From Corinectria fuckeliana (Eukaryota; Ascomycota; Sordariomycetes; Hypocreales; Nectriaceae), in assembly GCA_019137255.1 (NCBI GenBank), contig WPDH01000139.1, positions 124,001 to 188,000 on the forward strand: a stretch of DNA of 64,000 nucleotides, in the 5' to 3' direction. Position 1 is the stretch's first letter, and the number at the start of each line of letters is the position of its first letter. Position numbers and translations under genes: made by a program. The notes under the pieces are model-generated. The model was not told where the DNA came from. It searched no databases and worked only from the letters and a program-made list of their open reading frames with translations. Positions 1-10,470 of this stretch are shown here, piece by piece.

Positions 1-3000
1 GATTATTAGCCGCCTTAAGCTCTTTATTAATCTTAAAGACGAGGATAATATCTATAGAGTTAAGATAAAGTTTTAGGCCCTAGTGACTAAGAAAGAGTTA
101 AGGGATTAGGAAGCCTGGGCTGACTAGTTTGAGGAGGCCTAGGAGAATTATATTATGTATAAGATAATCACTATTAATAAGAAGAGGGCTAGAAGGGAGT
201 TCCTAAAGGTAATAAAGCCCTAGTAAGAGTTCTATTACGCCTAGGACAAGCTTATTATAAGGCAGGAGAGTAAGAGCGAAAAGGTAGATAATCTGCTTAA
301 GATTATACACCTCTTTTGTGATAATATAAGAAAGGAAAAGTCAAATCCTTCTTAGGCTTACTCTGTGATAGCCTCTAAGTTATTAAACCCTTCTTAGTTA
401 AGCTAGCAGACTAAGACCATAAGTTAGAAGTGCCCTAGCTGTAAAAGGAGGTATCCTATATAGATGCCTACATAGTGGGAAAGATGCTTTAACTTTCTGG
501 CCTTATATAAGAAGAAATACACCTTAGAGGGCTAGGGCCTTCACCCTAGGCAGGATAAGACTCTTAAGAAGCAGTTTAATAAGTACCTAGAAGAGCTAAA
601 GAAGGCTAATACCTAGACCCTAGCAAAGAAGGCAACTTATATGCTGATTAGCAGTCTAAAAGAGGAGACAAAGATAATTACTATTACTTATTAAACCCCT
701 CCTCTAGGCCTTATTTCTTATATAAATACCCTATATATAGCTATATATAATATAACCTCTATAGACCTTATGATTAGGGATATTACTATTTATAATTCTA
801 GCGCCTTATACTACTTCTTTAACTATATGGACTGGTTCTCTAAAGAAGGCTTTAATTAGGGGGTTAAGAAGACTACTTATGCGAGAGACAGCAAGATGTT
901 TATAGAGGGCTAAGGTATAGTTAACCTGAGGGTTTAATACCCTAGGTTTTCTAAGGGCAGGCTTATTAGACTTAAGTATACCTACTATGTGCTAGGGATG
1001 TATCTTAATATGATCTCAGGCTTCTAGATGTATAGTAATAGTATTATTTAGGATTAGAAAGTGGAAGTCTTTCAGATAAAAGGATCTTCTAAGATAGTGG
1101 CCTTTATACGGCTCTGCGTAGGCTAGTAGGTTATTTTAACAAGAGTATCTATTTAGAGCCCTCTAGTTATAATAGCCTTAAAGCTTAGGATAGTCCCTAA
1201 AGAGGATGCTAAGCTCTGGTATTAATAATATGGTTATATAGGGCAGGAAGCTCTTAATTAGCTGGCCTTATTAAGTTTAGGGGTAAGAGTTAAGAGACCC
1301 CTCCTTAAGGAATGTCAGGTCTATACTATAATAAAGGTAATAATAATAGTCTTAAGAAAGTCCCTAGACTATATCCCTTAGGGGCCTAGAAAAGCAATAA
1401 ATTGTGATTTTTATTACTTTTTAGTGCTTATATATAATAGCTACTGTTATTAGGTCTTGTTTATAGATATAATAATAAAAATATGCTTCTTCTACCCCCT
1501 AAAGTTAAAGTCAGATATTAGGAGTGTGTTCAGAAAGCTATAGGCCTAGCTATAAACTTAATACAGCCTTAAGATCTTACTCTTATAGTGTGATAGCAAG
1601 AAGGCCCTCTTCACTAAAGAGGAAAGAGAGATCTTTAAGAATAACAGTATAATCATCTATAAGTTTGCCCTATTAACCCTAATATAGAACAGAGGTGCTA
1701 AGGTATTAGGAAGGATTGTTAAGGTAAAGGGTAGGGTTATAATTAAGGAGTTAGGGCTCCTAAAAGAGCTCGCCTCTAAGATATACCACATAGTGATATA
1801 CCTTCTTAACTGTATGTCTTATTAAAGGAAAAATCAGTAGGTAACCCCCTACCAGCTCTAGTGGGACTAGGTTAGAGATAACATCTCTATATATAGTTAC
1901 ATCCCTAAGAATATAAGGCCCTTATAGGCACACATTAAGGTCTTTAAGTGCCTAGCCTACCTGATAACCATAGCTGCCTTAGAACATATTAAGTTATATA
2001 AGTCCCTAAGCCCACTCACAGAGAGAGCTCATATTAGGTATCTTATTAGCTATAAGGGTAAGTTATAGTATATGATTTACATACTAGTAACCTAAGGCAA
2101 GAAGGTTATAATCTCTGCTAACATACAGTTTAACAAGCGAGAATACTTTAATCTAAGACGCGAGGAAGATATAAAGGCCCATAAGGAATATACCTATAGA
2201 ATCCTAGACTAAATTAACATAAGAGAGGTCCCTAATAATAAAGATATCAGCAAGAAAGGCGGTCTTAATATGACGGCTATAAAGTCTTTCCTAGACCCTA
2301 CTAAGTCACAGATTTAGGCACCACTTATAATATCTCTAAGAGAGACACAGTAGCAGGAAGAGGTCTAATACACTTAGCAATAGTAACCTTAAACAGAGGC
2401 TTCACAAGAAAAGAAAAGCACCCCTAAGATCAGGGGTGCTAAGGCTACATCTAAGACTATTTTACCCTCTCCCCCTCCTACTAGGAGAGCTATAAGGCGA
2501 GTCACTTTTCTTAATAATACTTTATATTAGTCTAGCTTACTGTGTAAAGCAGTAAGCATAATACTATCATGTGATCTATCACCTAAGATTATAAATAACA
2601 TCTTATTAGCTATACGAGCTGAAAACAGTAATAACTCTACAAAACCTAATAATCTCACGGAGGGATTAGAATTATAAGACTTATCAGATAACAACAGTTT
2701 AATTAATACATAGATTGTTATACCAGAACAGGTTAATAAGACATTAGGAGATAAAACAGATAGCAAGGCTAATTTGACCTCACATGATAACCCTAACAAC
2801 ACCTCTCTTTAGTTACTAGAGGAATTATCATAAAGGACCTAAAGGGATCACAACTAGCACCTTTAGGAAGCTAATATAATCTCTAGGCGCCACAGTTAGA
2901 AGCCCTTAGAGAAAGCCCTTAAGGCATAAAGGCAAAAAGAACTTAAAGAGCGCGCTAAGGTAAAGCATATTATTAATATGACTCTTTTAAACACAGGGAG

Positions 3001-4560
3001 ATATTCCCTGCATATCAGCATAATATCACCTGCCCTAAGGTCATATAAGCAGGCTATAACCTCCCTGTGGGCACCTTAGTAGCATACAGGCCTTCTTCTA
3101 GAGATTAAGAACCTAGAGGATAAAAGAGCCTATAAGGAGGTTCCTACAGACAAGCTAGATAATAATATTTAGCTTATTAACCTTAAATAAGTGTTCACAT
3201 ATAAGGTTAATAAACAGGGCTATATAACACACTTTAAGGCGCGCCTAGTAGCCTATAGTAATAAGCAGGATAAGAATAAAGCTAAGACCTATATATCTAC
3301 CTTAGCATATAGGACTTTTCGGGTGATATATGTAAAATACTATAAGAAAGACCTTAATACATATTAATATGATATTATTAACACCTTTATTAAAGCTCTG
3401 CTAGGCAGGGAGGTTTACTACTACCTACCGCTAAGAATGTTTAAAAAGGGGGTCTCTCTAAAGCTCCTAAGGGCCCTTTACAGCCTGCAGATATCACTAA
3501 AGCTATAGTATAAGAATCTCGCCTACTTCTTCACTAGTTAAGGCTTTAAAGCCTATAAGAAAGACCTTTATATCTTTAAGCGCGGAAAGCTCTTTATCTT
3601 CTTCTATATAGATAATATTATTATAATATAGCTAAAAGAGTTTAGAAGCGAATAGTAATAAGTCTATAATACCCTAATGATAAAGTATTAGGTTAAGAAC
3701 CTAGGGGAGCTATACTAGTTCCTAGGGATTAAGGTCATTAGGGACTATATAGCAGGTTACTTTTAGCTCTCTTAAGAGTTATATATTTCAACTATAGCTA
3801 GGAAATTCAAGTTAGATAGTAAGAGACTAGAGGTCTATAAGGAAAGAACCCCTCTGCTCTTACAGATTCTCATGCCTATAACATATAAAGCCAGCTTCAG
3901 CCTTATCTCAAAGTATAAGGCGAAAGTAGGTAGTATAAGCTATCCTGCTAACACTATAAGGCCTAATATATCCTATATATTATTAAAGCTTAGTTAATTT
4001 AGTTATCAGCTAAGCCTTAAGCATAACAGAGCAGCAAAACAGAGTATTAGCTACCTTTATAACACTAGGAAGCTTTATATCCACTATATAGCAGCTAAGA
4101 ATCAGGAAAATCTCTTCACAGCTATAAATATAGCTTTTAGAGACTACCTAACAACCAGAAAGTCCTCACAGGGCTGGGTAGTCATACTGTATAGGGGTCT
4201 TATCGCTTAGAAGGCTATAAAGCAGGATACAGTCACTATATCTAGCATAAAGGCTAAGTTGCTCACCCTCACAAGTGTAGTCAAGAAATAGCTAGCCCTA
4301 GGTCAACTTCTTAAGAAGGTCAGTATTAAAGTCTAAAGCGCGGCCCAAATCTAGTGTGATAATATTAATATAATCCGGCTGATTATAAAGCAGTCAGCCA
4401 AGCTAGTCACAGCACTTTAGCATGTTAATATCTATTATCACTAGGTCCGTAAGCTCATTCAGAAGGGCAAAGTCAAGATATCTTAGCTGCCCACAGCCTA
4501 GATGCCAGCGGATAGCCTTATAAAGCCTCTTCTAGAACAGAAACACATAACTTTCATCAC
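1..4560 (+). pseudogene. Decayed gag-pol of Copia copy 1
   Basis: Reading through stops on the plus strand gives the Copia polyprotein. A CPSC...H...C zinc knuckle lies at about 427-495. A retropepsin-like IYNSS (from IYDSG) lies at 787-802. The GAG-pre-integrase motif GQEALN and the integrase core span about 1220-2100. Reverse transcriptase spans about 3170-3720, with INTFIKALLGREVYYYLP near 3376-3430, LRALYSLQ near 3465-3490 and YIDN (from YVDD) at 3605-3616. RNase H spans about 4020-4540, with RDYLTTRKSSQGW near 4140-4180, a CDN motif near 4357 and ADSLIKPL near 4507-4530. No reading frame longer than about 90 codons survives, so it cannot encode a functional protein. Confidence 0.9.
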
Positions 4561-5405
4561 GCAATTACAGATACGCACAGCCCTAGACAGGGCTACATAA
4601 CAGGCCCAGTAATACTCATAATTTCCTATATTATCTTACTATCAAATCAGAAAAGGAAAACACTCAGAGGATCCTCTAGTTCCTAACTTTATAATAATCT
4701 TATTTACTTTCATATTAAACAACTTAGTCCACACAAAAAGGGGTAGATAAGATCAGGGGTGATATTAACATATCACTCAGCTAGAGAGACCTCTAAAGAG
4801 CTTAAAAAACAGCATTAAGATATGATTTTCCTATACAGTTAATATCTTCTAGTCTTTTAATTTAATATTAAATAATTAGCTATACTAATTAGGCTGCTTA
4901 ACTAGCATAATAAAGCATAAGAGCTATAGTCTTATAGCCCTGTTAGGTATTAAGGTATTAATATAACAGGTTAGCCTTATATATTAGGATTAGTAATATT
5001 ATCATCATAATAACAAAAGGGTCAGTTTAGTATAACAGTTAGAGCTACTATATATCACACAATTTTAGGACCCCCCCCAGCAGCTAACATAAAACACCAG
5101 CTTAAAGGCCCAGAGGGGTTAATCCCCACACTTTTACTAAACATAATAATAACCTCTTTCCCTTATTACCTTCCTTTTAAAGCTAGGATCTTATACAGTA
5201 GCTCTAACTGTTACCTTAGGGCACCAGCTAGAGCTACTATACTTTTAGATTAAAGCTAGGGTTTGATTTCAGCCCCGGCAAGAATTCTCTTATTTTTAGG
5301 AGCCAGAAACACTAAGAAATTAGCTAGCTAGCACTATCAGATGGTTACGAATAGTCTCATTAGTCAGTCAGACTAACTACCCCTGGCAGCCAGTCTGAGG
5401 GGGTG

Positions 5406-5569
5406 TGTTAGTAGTAGGACCACTAGTCAGGCCTGCTATCAGGCACCGTCCATATTTCTGCCTTAGATGCTAGGCATCTAGCGATAACAGCGATCCCCTT
5501 AGGGACTCACTGTTCCGCCCCCTTTTCCTAGCTTAGTACAGTTACACAATACACACAGTCACATTAATA
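5406..5569 (+). repeat. 3' LTR (type A) of Copia copy 1
   Basis: A 164-bp LTR beginning TGTTAGTAG and ending CATTAATA. It is preceded by a polypurine tract (CTGAGGGGGTG) at about 5395-5405. It matches the reverse complement of the LTRs at 15984-16146, 22243-22405 and 27620-27782. An inverted repeat (GATGC-CTA-GCATC core) lies inside. The five bases after the LTR are GTTAG, the expected target duplication, but the left partner is outside the window. Confidence 0.9.
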
Positions 5570-5777
5570 GTTAGGACTGTGTATGAAACACCAAGGCTTG
5601 AAGACTGGAGAAGGGAGACTCGCATATAAACGTGCAACGCGACCTGATTCAGAGTCAGACTATCCCAGCAATGTGTTCAACATTGTGTTAAGCAACAAGC
5701 TACTGCAGTCCTAGTTCTGTCACCGACCGATCGATACCTCGCATAAACCGACTACACGCCAATCACTCTGCCCACCC

Positions 5778-6008
5778 TCACCTCTCACCTCTCAACTCCC
5801 TGTTCTCCTTCGCCTCCGCCTCCTTCCTGAACTCGGCACACCTGGTGCATGTCCCCCAGTTTATATACAAGTTCTCGTGTTCGTGGCCCATCGGATTGCA
5901 GACGAGTCCCGACACCTCCATGAGGTCGCACGTGTTGGTGTGGTACGTGATGTGAATGAGGTAGAAGCACACGCTGCACTTTTGTGCCTGGTGGACCAGG
6001 GTGCACAT
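5778..6008 (-). CDS. Small Cys/His-rich protein, 76 aa, hypothetical
   Basis: A 76-codon minus-strand frame with strong preference for G or C at third codon positions, unlike its competing frames. The product has seven Cys and six His residues, including CSVC near the start, a central HITYHTNTC stretch and a CTRC near the C-terminal third, with a charged Glu/Lys/Arg tail. The spacing suggests a small metal-binding fold, but I do not recognise the family with certainty; small fungal proteins of this look are common. A good intron (GTAAGC at about 6081, ACCCCGATTCCCAG ending near 6031, with CTTGTCAAC as a possible branch site) lies just upstream, so the 5' leader is probably spliced and ATG at 6008 is the first usable start. 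A TATAAAT stands near 6176-6182. Copia copy 1 ends 208 bp past its stop codon. Confidence 0.5.
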   Translation of the reverse strand: MCTLVHQAQKCSVCFYLIHITYHTNTCDLMEVSGLVCNPMGHEHENLYINWGTCTRCAEFRKEAEAKENRELRGER

Positions 6009-6582
6009 TGCTTGCTCGAGCAGGTGACCTCTGGGAATCGGGGTGCGTTCGTTGACAAGTAGGAGGGGAGTTTGTGCTTACGATGTGACTACGTGAGACT
6101 GAGAGGCGTTGGAGTTGGTTCTGTTGTTGGCAGGGTTGGAACTGGACTGTTGCGAGAAGACCGAGTCTTGGCGAGATTTATACGTGCTACTCTGATCTGA
6201 TCAACGTTGGCGACACCAGGTCTTCAGTCATTCACGGAGTCACCCAGACAAATGATAAACCGAATGCCTCCCTCGCAGGCAGTCATCACATCAGCCGGTT
6301 CCCAACTTCATCATTACCGCATTCCTGTCATTGGAGGTGCTTTTTTGTCAAGCTCCTCATCACTCTAAAGGCACAGATATATACTCCGCCATCCTTCTCA
6401 TCATACAAGCAAATTCGCCTACCACCAGCCCGTGTCCATTGCGGCTGATTTCCTTCAATATACAACGTCCGAAATCGTGACATTCTACCCCGTAACGCCG
6501 TGCAATGCAGTTGTCCTGCCCTTCCATGTTCAAACCCGTGATTCAGCGCATAATCCGTCCGCGATTTCCTTCCTCCTAGCCC
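6009..6582. other. Intergenic: leader and promoter of the small gene, 3' flank of SSN3
   Basis: No convincing coding frame. It holds the predicted 5'-leader intron of the minus-strand small gene (about 6031-6081), a TATAAAT-like box on the minus strand near 6176-6182 and the 3' flank of SSN3. A short plus-strand frame at 6432-6713 runs into the antisense of SSN3 and is treated as a shadow. Confidence 0.6.
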
Positions 6583-7917
6583 TTACTCCTTCACTCGCTT
6601 CGACGGTCGGAGAGAGTCATCCGGCAGGCCGCTCCGCTTCGTCCCGGGCAGACTGCTTGTACGGATGTCGTTGTCGTCCTGGCTCACGCGACGGTGTGGG
6701 TACTCGTTCTTGATTCCTTCGAAACAGTTGGCGCTAACACGATCGCCGGTGCTGAAAAAGGGCGATTGCAAAGCCTGGGCGGCTGTTAGGCGCTTGGACG
6801 GGTCGTACTCGAGCAGCCCGGCGAGAAGTTTGTAGCCCTCGGAACCGAGAGATGCGAGAGGGGCAGCGCCATTAGATCCTGGCGAATGGGATATCGTGCT
6901 GTAGTACCACTTTTCGAGGTTCGAGCTCGCCGGCGGATGCTGGCCGCGACCGCCGTAGTGCCCGTGGTGGTGATTGTGATGGCTGTGGTGATGATGGGAT
7001 CCGCCCATGGAGTTGGCGAGGGTGTTGAGTTGGCTGTATTCAGGCATGGTAGGCAGCAGGGGCCATCGGTCCTTGGTCGGCACGCCCATAATCTCCACAA
7101 TCTTCTGCATCTGGTTGCGCTGGAACGGCACCGTCTTCTTGCTGTCCATCTTGGCTTCCTCCCCCTTAAAGATGGGTCGTAGTGACAGCAGCTCGGCGAA
7201 GATGCAGCCAATAGCCCACATGTCGATGGCCGGCGTGTAGTGGTAGGATCCGAGGATCAGTTCTGGAGCCCGGTACCATATGGTAACAACCACCTTATCG
7301 CCGCTGAAGAGAGAGTGTAGCGGTTTGTCGAATCGACGGGCCAGGCCGAGGTCGCCGATCTTGACCTCGCCGGACGATGTAACCATGATGTTGGCCGGCT
7401 TGAGATCGCGGTGAAGAATCCAATTCGTGTGGAGGTACTGGCAGCCATTGAGGAGCTGGAACATGATGCTCTTGACGGTGGCGGGCGGTATGGGATGGCG
7501 GGGCTGCTGAGTGTGATGGTGGATGATTTGCAACAGGTCGTGCTCAGCGTACTCAAATATCATGTAGATACATTTGTCCTCGAGCATAATCTCGCAGAGG
7601 CGGATGACATTGCCGTGACTCAGCTCGCTGCAGAGGCTCATCTCGCGGATAGCGCTTTGAGAGATGCCAGTGTAGCTGATCTGCTCGCCCTCCTTGTCGG
7701 GCTTGAATTTCTTTATGGCAAATTCACCCGGAGGCTTGCCGCCACGGCCGACGGCCTTGTAGACGCGTCCATAGGTGCCAGAGCTAATGAATCCCACGAT
7801 GCGGTAGCGGTCGGTGATGCGGACTTTGGGTTGGTAGCCAGGTGAATGTGAGTCTGTATGACGTTGTTGGTAAGCGTGAGCTGGAAAAGCAACGCCATGA
7901 CGAGGACGTAAAGACAT
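6583..7917 (-). CDS. SSN3: Mediator cyclin-dependent kinase Ssn3 (Srb10/CDK8)
   Basis: Single-exon 444-aa Ser/Thr kinase, catalytic subunit of the Mediator kinase module that with cyclin C phosphorylates RNA polymerase II and transcription factors in the nucleus. Visible: glycine loop SSGTYGRV (45-52), catalytic Lys in AIKK (69), the C-helix SQSAIRE (86-92) typical of Cdk8, HRDLKPAN (169-176), DLG (189-191) in place of DFG as in yeast Srb10, WYRAPEL (215-220) and the GEEAKMDSKKTVPFQRNQM block specific to this family. The C-terminal tail VSQDDNDIR...LPGTKRSGLPDD is the conserved fungal Ssn3 tail. The open frame runs upstream to 8163, but those 82 residues do not resemble the family, so I start at the Met at 7917. 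A His-rich insert (about 307-320) sits late in the C-lobe. Confidence 0.93.
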   Translation of the reverse strand: MSLRPRHGVAFPAHAYQQRHTDSHSPGYQPKVRITDRYRIVGFISSGTYGRVYKAVGRGGKPPGEFAIKKFKPDKEGEQISYTGISQSAIREMSLCSELSHGNVIRLCEIMLEDKCIYMIFEYAEHDLLQIIHHHTQQPRHPIPPATVKSIMFQLLNGCQYLHTNWILHRDLKPANIMVTSSGEVKIGDLGLARRFDKPLHSLFSGDKVVVTIWYRAPELILGSYHYTPAIDMWAIGCIFAELLSLRPIFKGEEAKMDSKKTVPFQRNQMQKIVEIMGVPTKDRWPLLPTMPEYSQLNTLANSMGGSHHHHSHHNHHHGHYGGRGQHPPASSNLEKWYYSTISHSPGSNGAAPLASLGSEGYKLLAGLLEYDPSKRLTAAQALQSPFFSTGDRVSANCFEGIKNEYPHRRVSQDDNDIRTSSLPGTKRSGLPDDSLRPSKRVKE

Positions 7918-10470
7918 GACCGAGGGGTGGTCTCTTGGCCCAAGGCCTCTCTGCTCTGTCTCTCTGGCGATGGTTACAGACTCTGCCTCATTAGCCACTT
8001 GGCATGGAGACGATTTGGCTCCCGTCGGAGGAGGGAGAGAGAAATAACGAGAGAGATTGGAAGGAAGTGGCCAGATTGAGGCCCTCGGAAGGGAGAAAGA
8101 AGCAAATAAATAAAATGGATGGGCCAAACGAAGCACAAGAGGCGGGAGAATAGGTAGGGACAAAGTGGGGGTCTTTGATGGCGACGACGATGGGGATGAG
8201 GATGATCAAAGCCAACTCATGAGCCGGGAAGGTCAGCCGGAGATCGAGTCGGTTAAGATCTGGAGCCCGCGAAGGAGGAGCTGAAGCACCGCCCAACCAC
8301 CGGCCGCTTACCACGCCACACTAGCAAACTAGACACCTCAGGTCGGAAAAGCACAGCCAAAAAGACAGGCCCAGGCTAGATCTAATGGTTCGGCCGGCCT
8401 ATGTAGATAGACAGTCGGTCGACCAACGAAGCTAGCAAAAACAAGCAAGGCGGGCCAGCAAATCGTGAAACACGCCGCAGAGAACAGACCGAACTGGACG
8501 TCAAAGCAGATGCAGGGCAATGCAGGCAATGCAGGCAACGCAACGCAACGCAAGTACACTATAATGGGTGATAGGTCATGCGGCAAGGAGAGGGGCGGGT
8601 TCTGGGGTGAGAAAATAAAAGGAACGGTCTGGCGGGCAGGCAGTGTATCTGTATCTGCATATGTCCGCGTTCCGAGGACAGGACGGACAGACAGGGTACC
8701 ACAAGGTAGAGGATGGAGGGAGGGAATCGATGCATGTGAGAAGCCGCATCGAACAGCAAGGGCACTGCAAACAAAACAGAAGAGACAAACACATGACGTA
8801 CCATCAAAAGCTGCCTGCACGCTGCGCTTCAACGTCGAATGTCCCCTAATGCCTCCTCCGCCGCTCCTCACGGATCCAGGCGCCGACGCCCCCGAGGCCG
8901 AGGGCGGATTTGTCAAGCTCATAACTAAAGAGGCGGGCGTCGTCCCCACGGACAACAGTGAGAGTGTTGATCACCCCCAGGACGCCAGCCAGGTTCTGTC
9001 GTGTACTGTGCTGCACTGTACTGTGCTGTACGTAGTAATGGTCCTGTAAGAAGCAGGTCCGGGCTGACGGGGTGGGCGGTGGACACGCTGCTAGGTCGGC
9101 TGGTGGATGGGGGTGGCAGAACGAAAGAGAGACGGCCGAATGAAAGCTCGGGTGGATAAAATCAATCGTTTGCCTCTTCTTCCCCCGCACGCGCCAATGC
9201 AGCGCCAACGGAGCTGTCCTGTCTCGGGATCGTCCGTCACTGGCGAGAGCTTCGCGAGGCCAGACAGGCCGAGGCGCAGGCGAGCTGTGTCGGTCCGGCC
9301 GAAGCGGGTTGGCCGGGCGTTGTGTCCGTATCAGCGTCTTTTGTATGTCTCTGAGCGACTTCAACTCCAGCCCTGTACGTAATTAACGAGATAACCGTTG
9401 GCAAACGGGCACCTGTATCCGCGGCTGTCCTCGGGACGGCCAAGCAACCAAGCCCCCCCAAAAGAGGAACCCCAACAAACGCAATGTCGCTTGCCGGGTC
9501 TGCGCTGCGACCAGGTCGATCCGCCCAGGCTAGTCCAGTTAACCGGTAATGTTTGCCCCCCTTTCGCTCCTACTGCATGTATCTCGGAACAGAGCTCTCT
9601 CCCGTGCGTGTGCGGCGAGGAAAGGCCAAGGTAGAGAGGAGAGAAATAGAGAGCCAGGCGAGGCGAGGCAAGGACGGAAGCGGAAGCGGCTTATGGAGCC
9701 TCTGAAAGTGCGGAGAACACAACTTGACAGTCCGGGAATGTGGAGAGCGAGGTGCCGCTAACGTGATGTGCTGTTAATGCGCGAGCGACGGACGATTGAC
9801 GCCGGCGATGCGAGCGACGTCGGTTGTCCTTGCTACTCGCGTGTTATTTCTTGTTGTTGCGCCGCGAGGACCCAAGAGAAAGGACGAGGGGGCACGCAAG
9901 AGAGCGAGCGGGTACGGTGGAAATTCGGTATCGCAGTGATGAACGCACAGAGAGAATTGGCGAATTGGGTGATGTTTTGGTGAAATTCCTCCGTCGCGGT
10001 CGCTGGAGGCAAGATTTCACTGTCTCTCTCCAGCGCGCCTACCAGCCCGGACAAGGCCGCGTCTGCCTCACAGCCCAAAAAAAAACCATGCCCATGATAC
10101 TGCCGCCTTCTTCAGATGACTAAGCCCGGCAGACTTGACGCTGGTACCGCAACGCCGCCAGACAGATCCAACGAGACCCAATGCGACAATTATTATATAC
10201 TAGGTAGAAATAAAGAACACGTGTAAGAAGAAACTATATCGTATGCGTTTGGTGGCGGCTTGAACAGATCTCTCCTTACGCATTGAAATGGGATCATGAT
10301 TCCCCCCCAATAACGTCACCCCTGCCGGATCTTGACATCAGAAACGCCCATCATGACATCCAAAACACACCTGTAATTGTGACTTCTTTTTCTTGCTGGC
10401 TACTTTAACCCTAAGCTCCCAAAAAAATTCCCCTAGTCTCCCAAGCCTCTGCTACTCTCTTTGCGTCCGT
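7918..10470. other. Long intergenic region between SSN3 and ARP2
   Basis: About 2.5 kb upstream of SSN3 and downstream of ARP2. Overlapping open frames occur on both strands but show no recognisable domain. The part next to SSN3 is probably a long 5' leader and promoter, since the frame stays open to 8163. There are small direct repeats (GGCAATGCA units near 8513-8535; GTACTGTGCTGCACTGTACTGTG near 9002-9025) and a purine-rich stretch near 9630-9690. The only coding-like piece is listed separately at 8846-8995. Confidence 0.6.
8846..8995 (-). CDS. Possible terminal exon of an unrecognised small gene
   Basis: A 49-codon minus-strand stretch ending in TAG. It has consistently G/C third positions and a plausible acceptor (ACACGACAG) just before it. 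The product starts NLAGVLGVINTLTVVRG and ends in a basic tail EERRRRH. Upstream exons could not be fixed: a second possible acceptor (TTCTTACAG) lies about 50 bp earlier and no clear start exon was found. It could instead be a chance open frame in the SSN3 leader. Confidence 0.22.
   Translation of the reverse strand, partial: NLAGVLGVINTLTVVRGDDARLFSYELDKSALGLGGVGAWIREERRRRH

Larger units (their letters stand above)
1..5569 (+). mobile_element. Copia LTR retrotransposon copy 1, 5' truncated by window edge, RIP-damaged
   Basis: AT-rich sequence running from the window edge to an LTR at 5406-5569. It is the reverse-complement relative of the elements at 15984-22405 and 27620-33863. Gag-pol order is visible on the plus strand: zinc knuckle, protease, integrase, reverse transcriptase, RNase H, which is the Copia (Ty1) order. 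Stops (TAG, TAA) interrupt every domain at places where CAG, CAA or TGG is expected, as RIP would produce. This copy keeps clearly more C and G, including some CpA and CpG, than the other two, so it is less heavily mutated. About 0.7 kb of internal sequence plus the 5' LTR should lie beyond position 1. Confidence 0.93.

Noticed and set aside
2527..2802. 91-codon minus-strand frame within Copia copy 1
   Set aside because: Antisense to the element's polyprotein and AT-rich by RIP; chance frame.
7918..8163. N-terminal extension of SSN3 to an upstream Met
   Set aside because: These 82 residues do not resemble any Ssn3; the family start is close to the Met at 7917, about 40 residues before the kinase domain.
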